44,508 nt of DNA from Candidatus Pelearchaeum sp. (GTDB lineage Archaea > Thermoproteota > Nitrososphaeria_A > Caldarchaeales > Caldarchaeaceae). This document shows, one piece after another, positions 32,165-40,569 of the stretch (its first letter is position 1; each line of letters opens with the position of its first letter). The translations under genes were made by a program, and so were the position numbers. Below the pieces are notes generated by a model that worked only from the letters and a program-made list of their open reading frames with translations, made no database searches and had not been told where the DNA came from. The stretch lies in assembly GCA_015520425.1 (NCBI GenBank), contig WAQC01000068.1, positions 1 through 44,508 of the forward strand. Direction: 5' to 3'.

Positions 32165-33692
32165 TCATGGCCTCGCCCATAAAGTCGGGCATGCCATTCT
32201 TAGCCGCGTCCCACGGGTCTGGGCTTGCTGCTGGCCCCTTCTTCCAGCTAATCAGCAGGTTTAGCAGGAAGATTATAGTTCCAACACCTATCAATATCGC
32301 TCCAAACGTGGCTAGAGCGTGAAGCCCCTGGAACTCTGGCAGATACTCGTAGTAGCGTCTCGGCATGCCCAGGAGCCCTAGCGCTAGCATGGGTATGTAC
32401 AGCAAGTACTGCCCTACGTTGGCACTTATGAAATGAACCTTACCCAAGGTCTCGCTGTACATCCTCTTGGTGAAGTGTGGGAAGTAGTAGTAGGTCGCGG
32501 CGAAGGCGGCTTGGCTTATCGCTCCGAAGAGAATAAGGTGGAAGTGGCCAACAACAAAGTACGTGTCCTGTAGATGGAAGTCAACAGGTATCCCAGCGTG
32601 GAATACGCCTGTTATTCCACCTACTATGAATGTGCCTATGAAGCTCAGCGTGAAGAGCGTGGGAGTGTTAAACCTTATCTTACCGCCATACAGAGTAGCC
32701 TCCCAGTTAATCACCTTTATTCCAGAGGGTATAGCTACAGCCATAGTCATCAACATGAATGGGGCTAGCGCCTTTATTGACATGCCAGTCGTGAACATGT
32801 GGTGCGCCCATACGCCGAAGCCGAGTACTCCTATGAGGACTGTTGAGTACGCTATTGCCTTGTAGCCGTATATTGGCCGTTTCACAAGCCTTGGTAATAT
32901 CTCGGAGATTATTCCCATGGCTGGGAGTACTAGTATGTAAACCTCTGGATGCCCAAAGAACCAGAATAGGTGCTGCCAGAGTATGGGGTCTCCCCCGCCT
33001 TCGGGTATGTAGAACTGGGTGCCGAAGTTTCTGTCTAGTAGGAGTAGTGTGAGGCCGAATGCGAGTACTGGGACAGCCAGGATTATGATGAATGCTGTAA
33101 CCGCTATAGACCAGACGAAAAGGGGCATGTTGCTGAAGTTTATTCCAGGCCTACGTAGCCGCCATATTGTTACTATGAAGTTTAGGGAGCCGATTATAGA
33201 GGACGTCCCTACTATATGTAAGCTCAATATCCACATATCCACGCCTATGTCTGGCTGGATTACGGTTAGTGGAGCGTAGCCTGTCCAGCTTATATTGGGC
33301 CAGCCTATGAGAAGCAGGGCGGCTGCCACTGGCAGAAGCCAGAAGCTCAGGGCATTTAGCTTCGGGTAGTATAGGTCTGGCGCGCCTATCATCTTGGGGA
33401 CCATGTAGTTGGCAAACCCGAAGAACACTGGAGTTGCCCAGAAGAATATCATTAACGTACCATGAACGGTGAAGAGACTGTTATAGAAGTTTGCGTCAAC
33501 TACGTTTCCTTCAGGTGTCGCGAGTTCCCAGCGCATCCAGAGGGCGAAGAGGCCGCCTACTATGAGGAAGATATAGGAGAACGCAAAGTATAGCATTCCT
33601 ATCTCCGTATGGTGTGTGGTCGTGAGTATTCTCCTCAGGCTCTTATACCAAGGTGTGTGCCGCCTTTCAACATGGGTTTGAGCTGTGGTCAA
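32136..33692 (-). CDS. coxA: Cytochrome c oxidase-type haem-copper oxidase subunit I (A1-like)
   Basis: A 518-residue protein with 12 helices. Haem and copper ligands are visible: TVHGTLMIFFW (low-spin haem histidine), FFGHPEVYILVLP (CuB histidine, cross-linked tyrosine and the D-channel glutamate typical of A1 enzymes), AHHMFTTG (two CuB histidines), and VVGHFHLILFG (haem ligands). It reduces oxygen and pumps protons. It starts at TTG 33692, with a full GGTGAT box 9 nt upstream. No subunit III is fused to the C-terminus. Confidence 0.95.
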   Translation of the reverse strand: MTTAQTHVERRHTPWYKSLRRILTTTHHTEIGMLYFAFSYIFLIVGGLFALWMRWELATPEGNVVDANFYNSLFTVHGTLMIFFWATPVFFGFANYMVPKMIGAPDLYYPKLNALSFWLLPVAAALLLIGWPNISWTGYAPLTVIQPDIGVDMWILSLHIVGTSSIIGSLNFIVTIWRLRRPGINFSNMPLFVWSIAVTAFIIILAVPVLAFGLTLLLLDRNFGTQFYIPEGGGDPILWQHLFWFFGHPEVYILVLPAMGIISEILPRLVKRPIYGYKAIAYSTVLIGVLGFGVWAHHMFTTGMSIKALAPFMLMTMAVAIPSGIKVINWEATLYGGKIRFNTPTLFTLSFIGTFIVGGITGVFHAGIPVDFHLQDTYFVVGHFHLILFGAISQAAFAATYYYFPHFTKRMYSETLGKVHFISANVGQYLLYIPMLALGLLGMPRRYYEYLPEFQGLHALATFGAILIGVGTIIFLLNLLISWKKGPAASPDPWDAAKNGMPDFMGEAMNEAEAQRHG

Positions 33693-33715
33693 TTACATAA
33701 TCACCTCATCAATCA

Positions 33716-34141
33716 TTATTCTACTATTAGCTTGGCAAGCATGTTGGAATGACCTGAGCCGCAGAACTCGGCGCACTGGATAACGTACTCGCCAGGCTTC
33801 ATCGGTGTGAAAGTCAAGACATTAACCTGTCCAGGGACTACATCTTTCTTTAAGCCAAAATCTCTGATGTAGAGGCTGTGTATGACATCTTCGCTTATCA
33901 ATTCTAGCTTAACTGTTTGTCCTGCTTTGACGCGTAGCTCGGCTGAGCGTGTTCCATCGGGGTATATGAATTCCCAGGCGAATTGCCTAGCCCTTACTTC
34001 AATAGTTATATCAGCCTCTTGTGCCTGTGCTTCAAATTGGCTGACCGTGAACCATGATGCTATTCCTATATAGGCGAATAGTATCGCTGCTCCTATTATT
34101 GTCCCCCACTCCACGTATCTAACTCTCGTCATCTTCATCAA
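33716..34141 (-). CDS. coxB: Haem-copper oxidase subunit II with CuA site
   Basis: 141 residues: a single N-terminal membrane helix (about 12-34) and an extracytoplasmic cupredoxin domain. The CuA ligands are all present: an early histidine in SEDVIHSLYIRDF, and CAEFCGSGHSNM supplying two cysteines, histidine and methionine. It therefore receives electrons from a soluble or small blue-copper-like donor. One helix instead of two resembles the short subunit II of ba3-type enzymes. Its start overlaps the previous gene by 4 nt, and coxA follows after 23 nt. Confidence 0.93.
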   Translation of the reverse strand: MMKMTRVRYVEWGTIIGAAILFAYIGIASWFTVSQFEAQAQEADITIEVRARQFAWEFIYPDGTRSAELRVKAGQTVKLELISEDVIHSLYIRDFGLKKDVVPGQVNVLTFTPMKPGEYVIQCAEFCGSGHSNMLAKLIVE

Positions 34142-34368
34142 CCCCTTTCTCGGAACTTTATGCTCATCCAGATTAGCGAGCCTAGGAATATCGCCCCCAC
34201 GGCCGAGCCTGAGACGTAGATGAACTGGTAGAGCTGGTTTATCCGCACCGTTTCAGGGGAAACTGGTTCAAAGAGCTGTCCGAAGTTGCCCAGCGCTAGT
34301 AAAGCGGCGAAAAGGGCTATGATTATCCCGGCCCAGGCAGCGTAATCTCCTGCCGAGAGTTTTTCCAT
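34138..34368 (-). CDS. Small membrane protein of the oxidase cluster
   Basis: 76 residues with two hydrophobic segments (about 8-26 and 45-66) separated by a short acidic loop. It overlaps coxB by 4 nt, the standard sign of translational coupling, so it is probably a subunit or assembly factor of the oxidase. No recognisable family motif. Such tiny subunits are known from several archaeal oxidases, but homology cannot be claimed from this sequence. Confidence 0.65.
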   Translation of the reverse strand: MEKLSAGDYAAWAGIIIALFAALLALGNFGQLFEPVSPETVRINQLYQFIYVSGSAVGAIFLGSLIWMSIKFRERG

Positions 34369-34440
34369 ATATTTCCACCTAACCTGTTAGGTGAAAATGG
34401 TCATTCTCACTATTTAGAGTTTATTATTACTTGCAAAACG

Positions 34441-34869
34441 TTATTTCAGCCGTATTAGATAGAGCGCTGTCCCCAGATAGAAGCCGAAAACCAACAGCGC
34501 TACGCCCATGTGTGTAGTTACCAAGAGGGGGTGGAGTAGGCTGAAGATTACCTGGGCTCCTACGAAGAAGACCTGCACGGTTATCGCTACTAGGCCAGCT
34601 AGCGCCATTCTCCTAGCAGGCTTGAGCTCCTCCTCGCCCCTCTTACTGAGCACCAATGAGGTGGTAACGGCTAGGATGAAGCTCAGCATAGCAACTCCGC
34701 GATGGAGGAACTCTACCAAAATCCCGAAGCTAGTTATCTCAGGGCAGAGAGGCCAGTCTGGACAAGCCAAACCAGCCCCAATCTTACTCACATAAGTGCC
34801 TATGAGCATGGTAGAGTATATCACGATTACAGTAGTGAATGAGAGGAGCTTCACATGCTTAGGCACCAT
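34441..34869 (-). CDS. ctaA: Half-size haem A synthase (CtaA family)
   Basis: 142 residues and about four helices. Signature positions of CtaA are present: the extracytoplasmic GAGLACPDWPLCP loop with a cysteine pair, and histidines in EFLHRGVAM and TTHMGVALL. Ordinary CtaA has two such four-helix halves fused (about 300 residues); a single-half form is known from Aeropyrum pernix. It oxidises haem O to haem A, which suits an A1-type oxidase. It leads the oxidase cluster, 72 nt before the next gene. A CtaB (haem O synthase) gene is not in the window. Confidence 0.85.
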   Translation of the reverse strand: MVPKHVKLLSFTTVIVIYSTMLIGTYVSKIGAGLACPDWPLCPEITSFGILVEFLHRGVAMLSFILAVTTSLVLSKRGEEELKPARRMALAGLVAITVQVFFVGAQVIFSLLHPLLVTTHMGVALLVFGFYLGTALYLIRLK

Positions 34870-34944
34870 GTAATACCATCCTCCATTTCTTATTAGAAAT
34901 GGGCTGATATCTTCGCCTAATAGATTTTATTATCAATTGAAGAC

Positions 34945-35838
34945 TCAGCTAAAGCTTGGCTCCACCTCTCTGGTGAAGATTTTCATGTCTTCTATGATTT
35001 TGTCGGTTTGTTTATCGCCGAAGTTGAGAACGAAATAAGTAGCTCCAGCCTCCGCGTAAGGTGTGAGCTGCTCTATCACTTGTTGAGGCCTGCCACTCAA
35101 CATGACCCGCCTCATACCAGTTGGAGCAACAGTCTCGCGAGGAGATTTTCCTGAAAGGTCTACCGAGAACCGTCCAGAAACCACAAACCCCTCGCGGTTT
35201 GATGATTGTACTAGCCTAATCCTGTCATGGAACTCGTCAAGCGGTATCCCTGAGAAGTGCCACCCATCAGCTAGGCTTAACGCGCGCCTAACCGCTGCCC
35301 GCGAGTGGCCTCCGAGCCATATTGGTGGGCCATCAGGCTGTATTGGCCTTGGGTCAAATACAGCGCTCTCTATTTTGTGGTATTTTCCTACGAATGTGGG
35401 GCTGCGGCTTGACCATAGTGTTTTGAGCAGTTTAAGCTGTTCGCTGAACAGCTCCCCTCTACCTTTAAATGGGGCTCCTAGGTTTCTAAACTCCTCCTCA
35501 GCCCATCCTACTGCAAAGCCAGCTATGAGGCGGCCGCCGCTAAGGTTATCAAGCGTCGCCAGCTCCTTCGCAGTTATCACAGCGTTGCGCATGGGTAGTA
35601 CTATTATTGAGGTTCCAAGCTTTACCCGCTGGGTTATTGCAGCGACGTATGAGAGTGTAATGAGAGGTTCGTAGATTCTGCCGTAGGGGTAGCTTAGGTT
35701 GCGGGGCATTAGTATGTGGTCGGTAACCCATATTGAGTCGTAGCCTAGCTCCTCGGCTGCCTTTGCTATTTTCGTGATGCTCTCCCTGCTGGAGTTTTTA
35801 CCGAAGTTGGGTAGGCATACACCGAACTTAACCCTCAA
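34945..35838 (-). CDS. LLM-class (luciferase-like) F420- or FMN-dependent oxidoreductase
   Basis: A 297-residue TIM-barrel enzyme with luciferase-like features: FGVCLPNFG at the N-terminus, AKAAEELGYDSIWVTDHIL, LATLDNLSGGRLIAGFAVGWAEEEF and PPIWLGGHSRAAVRRAL. In archaea these commonly use F420. The substrate is unknown. Neighbours do not help much: it ends 75 nt before the ctaA start region and begins 24 nt after the thiamine gene thiDN, so it may be cotranscribed with the thiamine genes. It starts at TTG 35838. Confidence 0.87.
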   Translation of the reverse strand: MRVKFGVCLPNFGKNSSRESITKIAKAAEELGYDSIWVTDHILMPRNLSYPYGRIYEPLITLSYVAAITQRVKLGTSIIVLPMRNAVITAKELATLDNLSGGRLIAGFAVGWAEEEFRNLGAPFKGRGELFSEQLKLLKTLWSSRSPTFVGKYHKIESAVFDPRPIQPDGPPIWLGGHSRAAVRRALSLADGWHFSGIPLDEFHDRIRLVQSSNREGFVVSGRFSVDLSGKSPRETVAPTGMRRVMLSGRPQQVIEQLTPYAEAGATYFVLNFGDKQTDKIIEDMKIFTREVEPSFS

Positions 35839-35861
35839 GGCTCAATACCCACCAACGCTAC

Positions 35862-37241
35862 TCAACCTTTGCCAGACGATACCTTTTCGGCCAGTCTCAG
35901 AACCTTCCTAGCAACGTCAATAGCGTCGCTTCCTATAACCAGCATCATAGGCTCCTTCCCAATATCCCCGTCGTGATAAATCACATCAGGCACGCCGCCA
36001 TATGCCTTGATAGCCTCCTCAACACCCCAAGGAATTGTCATGCCCTCAACATCCTTTATCTCAGGCGGCTCCCTACGCCTGTCATAGCTTGATATGGAGT
36101 AGCCAAGCTCAATAGCGGCGTTTAGTATCTCGTCATTTTTCTTAATGTTAATCGCGCTACGCATGGATTTGCTGTACTTCATTATTGTGAGTATGGCGCT
36201 GGCCACGTGGCGTGAAGCGCCGAAGCGGGGCTCTGAGACAGCTCTGACCCTATTACCAATCCTGACAATACGCCCAGGGACGGCTGCCACATCATCATAA
36301 CCCCTAGCACCATCAATAGCCATGGCAAGGTTCATCTGAGACTCAGGGACGAGGAGGTGAATGTTAGGGTCTGCTGTTATCAGCTCAAGAGCCTCCCGCA
36401 TAGTAAGTAGTGTTCTATACCTCCTAGCATCTTGTAAAACCATCGCCACTGGGTTCACGGGGCCGTGTCCAGAGCCTATGGCTAGGCCGTTCCTAATCGC
36501 CTGCGTAACGAAGGTTTTGGCTTCTTTCACCGCCTCGCTTACGCTAAGTCCCTTAGCAAGGCCAGCGGCTATGGCTGAGGCGAAGACGCATCCAGTTCCA
36601 TGCGTGTTCTTTGTATCTACGCGTGGTGCTTCAAAGTAGTAGAACTTCTCGGCGTGGTAAAGCACGTCAACCACATTCCTGCCAGTTAGGTGTCCCCCCT
36701 TTACCACTGCGGCCCTAGCTCCTCTATCTACCAGCATCTTCGCAGCACGCTTCTGGTCATCCAGCGTCTTTATCTTAACACCAGTGAGCGCCTCAGCCTC
36801 GGCCGCGTTGGGTGTTACAACAAGAGCTAGGGGTATCAGCTTGGTGAGTAACGTCTCTATAGCGTCTTCGCGAATTAGCCTGGCGCCGCTCTTGGCTACC
36901 GCTACAGGGTCAACCACTATGGGCGCGTCTATTGATGAAAGCTCATCAGCTACAGCCTCAATAATATCCGAGGTGTGTAGCATTCCTGTCTTAATGGCGT
37001 CAACCCCTATATCCTCAACCACAACCCGTATCTGCTCGCGTATTATCTCGGCTGGAATATCTTGTATGGCCGTAACCTTGGCCGTGTTCTGCGCTGTTAT
37101 TGAGGTTATGGCGGACATTCCATGAACTCCTAAGGCTGCGAATGTCTTGAGGTCTGCTTGTATCCCTGCGCCGCCTCCTGAGTCTGAGCCAGCTATAGTT
37201 AGAGCGCACGGTATTTTCAAACCCTGCACCACCCTTGCCAC
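35862..37241 (-). CDS. thiDN: Bifunctional HMP/HMP-phosphate kinase and ThiN-type thiamine-phosphate synthase
   Basis: A 459-residue fusion. Residues 12-265 are a ribokinase-fold ThiD (IAGSDSGGGAGIQADLKTF, then NTHGTGCVFASAIAAGLA with the catalytic GTGC). From about residue 280 a ThiN domain follows (LVPESQMNLAMAIDGARGYDDVAAVPGRI, SEPRFGASRHVASAIL, PWGVEEAIKAYGGVPDVIYHDGDIGKEPM), which replaces ThiE in many archaea. Together they phosphorylate the pyrimidine and join it to the thiazole. The operon has thiW upstream. No TPP riboswitch is seen nearby. Confidence 0.93.
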   Translation of the reverse strand: MARVVQGLKIPCALTIAGSDSGGGAGIQADLKTFAALGVHGMSAITSITAQNTAKVTAIQDIPAEIIREQIRVVVEDIGVDAIKTGMLHTSDIIEAVADELSSIDAPIVVDPVAVAKSGARLIREDAIETLLTKLIPLALVVTPNAAEAEALTGVKIKTLDDQKRAAKMLVDRGARAAVVKGGHLTGRNVVDVLYHAEKFYYFEAPRVDTKNTHGTGCVFASAIAAGLAKGLSVSEAVKEAKTFVTQAIRNGLAIGSGHGPVNPVAMVLQDARRYRTLLTMREALELITADPNIHLLVPESQMNLAMAIDGARGYDDVAAVPGRIVRIGNRVRAVSEPRFGASRHVASAILTIMKYSKSMRSAINIKKNDEILNAAIELGYSISSYDRRREPPEIKDVEGMTIPWGVEEAIKAYGGVPDVIYHDGDIGKEPMMLVIGSDAIDVARKVLRLAEKVSSGKG

Positions 37242-37268
37242 TCGCCTAATAAACTAATAAACCGATGA

Positions 37269-37838
37269 TTAAAGCATGACAACCCTATCCATGTGATGCT
37301 TAAGCTCTTCCACTAGAAGTCTCTCTCTACGGCTTATTCCAGAGCCATAATCTTCTGCCAGGCTTGAGCCGTAGTATGCTGTGCCTATGAATGTTCGGCT
37401 AATTCTAATAATGTTTAGCAGCTCATCCAGCTCGCCCGCGTGTAGGAAGATTGTTAAGTCATTTATCGCCAGTAATGGTCGTGGGTTTTCCATGTATTGT
37501 TTAAAGAGTATTCTGGCGTTTTCTGCGTTATGCTTAGCGTAGCGTATTACATCATCTAGGTTGCAGGCTTGTGTGCGCGGAGCGTAGATGCGGTCAGGTC
37601 TTAGATAGACAGTTTCGCTGGGTAGCTTGGTATACTCGGTTAGTGTTCCTCCTATCTTTCCCATACGCGGGGGCGCTAGGTCTATAACAGTCATCTCTCT
37701 CGCATGGCCTTCTGCAACTAGCTGCTCTAGTAGCTCGGCCAGCACGCGGGTTTTCCCAGTACCTACCTCGCCTATGATGAGCGTCTTTAGGCCGAGAATC
37801 TCCCCTCTATCTATTCCTGAGAAGGCCGAACCCCTCAA
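37269..37838 (-). CDS. P-loop NTPase of unknown function in the thiamine locus
   Basis: 189 residues with Walker A GEVGTGKTR at about 23-31 and a Walker B-like hydrophobic strand ending in acid, PLLAINDLTIFL, at about 134-145. It lacks ABC signature and Q-loop motifs, so it is not an EcfA-type ATPase of the ECF transporters. The rest looks like a RecA/AAA-related core (sensor-like RTFIGTAYYG). TTG 37838 is the only in-frame start I find; it overlaps the thiW end by 32 nt, and thiDN follows after 27 nt. Coupling to thiW suggests a thiamine-related or transport-control job, but I cannot name one. Confidence 0.75.
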   Translation of the reverse strand: MRGSAFSGIDRGEILGLKTLIIGEVGTGKTRVLAELLEQLVAEGHAREMTVIDLAPPRMGKIGGTLTEYTKLPSETVYLRPDRIYAPRTQACNLDDVIRYAKHNAENARILFKQYMENPRPLLAINDLTIFLHAGELDELLNIIRISRTFIGTAYYGSSLAEDYGSGISRRERLLVEELKHHMDRVVML

Positions 37839-38382
37839 GGCTCAGTAGCACTAGGTATCCAATTATGCTTCCTGGTATTGAGCTTGCTGCCCATCCCCAG
37901 TAGAATGTGGTTAGTGCTCCGAATAGGCCGAGGCTCTCTATCAGCTGGGCTGATTTATGCCCTATTGCGGGTGCCACTACGAGTAGTGAGAATGTCCCGC
38001 CTATGAGTACTGTTCCCACAGGCTCAAAGAGCGCCGCCACTAGGGCTTTTCTCCTACCTATCCAACGCCGCAGGATGCGGTAAACCAAGCCAACCACCAC
38101 GGCCCCTGGTATCCCACCTGGAAAAGCGAAGACAGTCCCTATGCCGACCGCGTTCCTGTATATCCCAACCAGTATAGCTACCAGCGACGCCCACCATGGG
38201 CCTATCATCACGCCACCAACCGCGTTAACGAGGTGTTGGCCTGGGAAGGCTAGGGTTCCGAAGAATGGGAAGAAGAATGTATGAGCTAGTATTATGCCCA
38301 GCCCTGTGAAGACCGTCGTGTATGCTATATTTACGGAGACGGGCTTCTTGATTTCTTTCTGGGCGCTTGTGTCTGGGGGCAT
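37807..38382 (-). CDS. thiW: ThiW, predicted thiazole ECF transporter substrate-binding component
   Basis: 191 residues with about five to six membrane helices. ThiW hallmarks are seen: YTTVFTGLGIILAHTFFFPFFGTLAFPGQHLVNAVGGVMIGPWWA, and AFPGGIPGAVVVGL, both conserved in ThiW S-components that bring in the thiazole precursor of thiamine. It would need an EcfA/EcfT energy module, which is not in the window. It starts at ATG 38382, 50 nt from the GtrA-like gene, with an AT-rich CTTATAT element between them. Confidence 0.85.
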   Translation of the reverse strand: MPPDTSAQKEIKKPVSVNIAYTTVFTGLGIILAHTFFFPFFGTLAFPGQHLVNAVGGVMIGPWWASLVAILVGIYRNAVGIGTVFAFPGGIPGAVVVGLVYRILRRWIGRRKALVAALFEPVGTVLIGGTFSLLVVAPAIGHKSAQLIESLGLFGALTTFYWGWAASSIPGSIIGYLVLLSLEGFGLLRNR

Positions 38383-38432
38383 GCTGTTGGTGGCGGGCTT
38401 TAGGGGAGAATATAACCATAGATATAAGCGGC

Positions 38433-38867
38433 TTATCGCTCAGCCCAAACCCATCTATCACTCGTTAAGTAATTGACGAGAGTCCCAGCACCTATCGCTA
38501 TGATGTTAGAGAGCAGATAGTATAGGCCAGCTATGTCGGTCAATATATAGAGAACGGCTAGATTGGTAATCATGCCGAGAAGACGTGAGCCATGAAACTT
38601 GAGGAGACGCATAAACCATCCATCAGATACGCGCCTATCACCAAACGTCCATACATCATTCCAGTAGAAGTTGTTTATGATTGAGGCCTCTATGCTTATG
38701 ATGGCTGAAAGCATGTAGAGGCGCTCACCAAAAACGTAGGTCGTTAAAAGCCATAGAAGACCCATATTGACAACGAGGCCTGAAAGGCCTACTCCTCCAA
38801 ATCTCACCAAGCGGACTATGGGAATCTTAGCCAATAGATGCTGCAGAGTATTACGCCTAGTTTTCAT
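38433..38867 (-). CDS. GtrA-like membrane protein
   Basis: A 144-residue protein with four hydrophobic helices and GtrA-family features: VRFGGVGLSGLVVNMGLLWLL at the first helix, then IIN(N)FYWNDVWTF after helix 2 and an analogous NYLTSDRWVW at the end. These duplicated N-x-x-W motifs are typical. GtrA proteins help flip or carry polyprenyl-linked sugars, or link to glycosyltransferases. No glycosyltransferase lies next to it; two sugar nucleotidyltransferases are 4-5 kb away. The stop lies within the region upstream of thiW. Confidence 0.85.
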   Translation of the reverse strand: MKTRRNTLQHLLAKIPIVRLVRFGGVGLSGLVVNMGLLWLLTTYVFGERLYMLSAIISIEASIINNFYWNDVWTFGDRRVSDGWFMRLLKFHGSRLLGMITNLAVLYILTDIAGLYYLLSNIIAIGAGTLVNYLTSDRWVWAER

Positions 38868-38930
38868 TCAACGTATCTAATCTTGTCATCATTTTAACGT
38901 GCTTAAATAATGTTTCACCAATCATATTTA

Positions 38931-40028
38931 CTACTGGAAGAATGTTAGGCTTGTCTGCCTGGATGCGGGTTTTAGGTCAAAGAGTCTTACACCAGCTCTA
39001 CGTAGCATGAGGCTGGGCTGTTCATTTAGGAGTGCATTAAAGAGATGTCTTACGGTATCCATTAGAAGCTGTCTATCAACAGGCTCGTTTAAAGTCTTGG
39101 AACGCGTAATGATGCGAAGGTTTGTTGAGATTGCTATTATACCAACGCCAGAGAAGGATACACCCATACTCTCCGCTTTGGTCAAAACATCATTAATGGG
39201 TGTGGATAGCTGGCGCATTATCTCTTCAACGTCGCGCGTGTTTTGTTTCAGGGTTATTATCCTGCTTATCTGCTTCCTCTCACGCCTCTCCGCGACTGGC
39301 TCGTAATACTCGCCGCGCGCTGCCAGCTTCAGGTAGGTGGCTGTCTTCTCTCCCACTAGTTGGTGGAGCTTATCCATGCTAAGCTGGGCCAGGTCTCCTA
39401 TAGTCTTAACACCAAGCTCAGCCAGCTTTGTACGCAGCTTCTCGCCAACGCCTGGGAGCTTCTCAACAGGTAGCTCAGCTAAGAAGGAGGATGTCTCCTC
39501 TGGCTTCACTATACGTAGTCCATCGGGCTTAGCTACGTCAGCGGCTATCTTAGCCACAACCTTATTACACGCTATCCCAATCGTGCATTTAAGCCCCAGC
39601 AACTCGCGTATTCTTCTCTTAATCTCAGAACCAAGTTCCATAGCCTTAGAGTAATCATCACCAACGCGTGATGATATGTCTAGAGAAGCCTCATCTATAC
39701 TCTCCACCTCCACGACGTCGGCGAACTCGCGTAGAATCTCCATAACCTGCTCAGATATTTGGGCATACTCATCTCGTCGCATAGGTAGGAAGACCGCATC
39801 CGTGCCCTTGAGTAGCGCTTTGGCGCGCACTATTGGTATTCCCGCTTTAACTCCATACCTGCGGGCTATGTAGTTGGCTGAGCTCACAACACCGCTGTCC
39901 TCTGTCCTGCCTGAGTATACGCAGACCACCACTGGTTTATCCGCTATCCCTGGGTTGCGAAGCTCCTCAATCTGGGCGAAGAAATAGTCAAGGTCTATAT
40001 GCGCTACTACTTGGCCTTTCCTTTTCAT
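38931..40028 (-). CDS. dinB: Y-family DNA polymerase IV (Dpo4/DinB)
   Basis: A 365-residue translesion polymerase. The palm shows HIDLDYFFAQ (metal-binding aspartates and aromatic steric gate) and VESIDEASLDIS; the little-finger domain follows from about residue 235. The extreme C-terminus, QTSLTFFQ, is a PIP box matching Q-x-x-L-x-x-F-F, which recruits the PCNA clamp. Length is close to Sulfolobus Dpo4 (352). Its ATG overlaps the stop of the upstream Lrp gene as ATGA, so the polymerase is cotranslated with a regulator. Confidence 0.94.
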   Translation of the reverse strand: MKRKGQVVAHIDLDYFFAQIEELRNPGIADKPVVVCVYSGRTEDSGVVSSANYIARRYGVKAGIPIVRAKALLKGTDAVFLPMRRDEYAQISEQVMEILREFADVVEVESIDEASLDISSRVGDDYSKAMELGSEIKRRIRELLGLKCTIGIACNKVVAKIAADVAKPDGLRIVKPEETSSFLAELPVEKLPGVGEKLRTKLAELGVKTIGDLAQLSMDKLHQLVGEKTATYLKLAARGEYYEPVAERRERKQISRIITLKQNTRDVEEIMRQLSTPINDVLTKAESMGVSFSGVGIIAISTNLRIITRSKTLNEPVDRQLLMDTVRHLFNALLNEQPSLMLRRAGVRLFDLKPASRQTSLTFFQ

Positions 40029-40489
40029 GAGCGTTTTTTGAGCGGTATGGCGTTGGTCTCCTTAATAGTCCTAAGAACTATCCTCGTCTCCGTAGCTACC
40101 ACGCCATCCAGCTTGCCTATCTCATCCAGCAATTTGGCCAGAGTATCCCTATCACGCGTCCTGAGCTTAACCAAGCAGTAATAGTCTCCCGTGACATCAT
40201 GGACCTCCTGCACCTCCTCAAGGCTGGCCAGGCTCTTAAGGAGGTTGTCATACTTGCTTGGATGAGCCCTTACCGCTACGAATGCAGCCAATCCATGGCC
40301 TAGCTTCTCCTCGTTCAAAACGGCTTGAAAACGCTTTATATACCCGTTTTTAAGCAGCTTCTGAACACGCGTATAGACAGCAGCCTCGCTAATGCCCAGC
40401 TTCCTAGCCATATCTGAGTAGGAAACCCTGCCGTTCTCTTGGAGCATGCCCAGTATTATCAGGTCCTTATCGTCTATGGATTGCTGCAC
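40025..40489 (-). CDS. Lrp/AsnC-family transcriptional regulator
   Basis: 154 residues: an N-terminal winged helix-turn-helix (IDDKDLIILGMLQENGRVSYSDMARKLGISEAAVYTRVQKL) and a C-terminal RAM ligand-binding domain (VAVRAHPSKYDNLLKSLASL, VTGDYYCLVKLRTRD). It starts at GTG 40489, about 25 nt from a minus-strand TATA-like element (40514-40519), so the transcript may be leaderless. A 15-bp palindrome just upstream suggests autoregulation. It overlaps dinB by 4 nt. The effector is unknown. Confidence 0.92.
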   Translation of the reverse strand: MQQSIDDKDLIILGMLQENGRVSYSDMARKLGISEAAVYTRVQKLLKNGYIKRFQAVLNEEKLGHGLAAFVAVRAHPSKYDNLLKSLASLEEVQEVHDVTGDYYCLVKLRTRDRDTLAKLLDEIGKLDGVVATETRIVLRTIKETNAIPLKKRS

Positions 40490-40524
40490 GCCATTATGAA
40501 AGTTAGCATCGGTATAAAAACATG

Positions 40525-40539
40525 CTTATCGTTAATAAG
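40525..40539. promoter_or_regulatory. 15-bp palindrome upstream of the Lrp-dinB operon
   Basis: CTTAT, five central bases, ATAAG: a 15-bp site of the size bound by Lrp/AsnC dimers, placed directly upstream of the operon's TATA-like element and also upstream of the divergent HDAC-like gene. Binding by the neighbouring Lrp protein is inference. Confidence 0.4.
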
Positions 40540-40569
40540 GTCTTTTCCGCCTATTTTTTGGGAGGCTAG

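Noticed and set aside
37242..38432. TPP riboswitch before the thiamine genes
   Set aside because: The gaps upstream of thiW (50 nt) and thiDN (27 nt) are too short, and no CUGAGA-type conserved core is visible.
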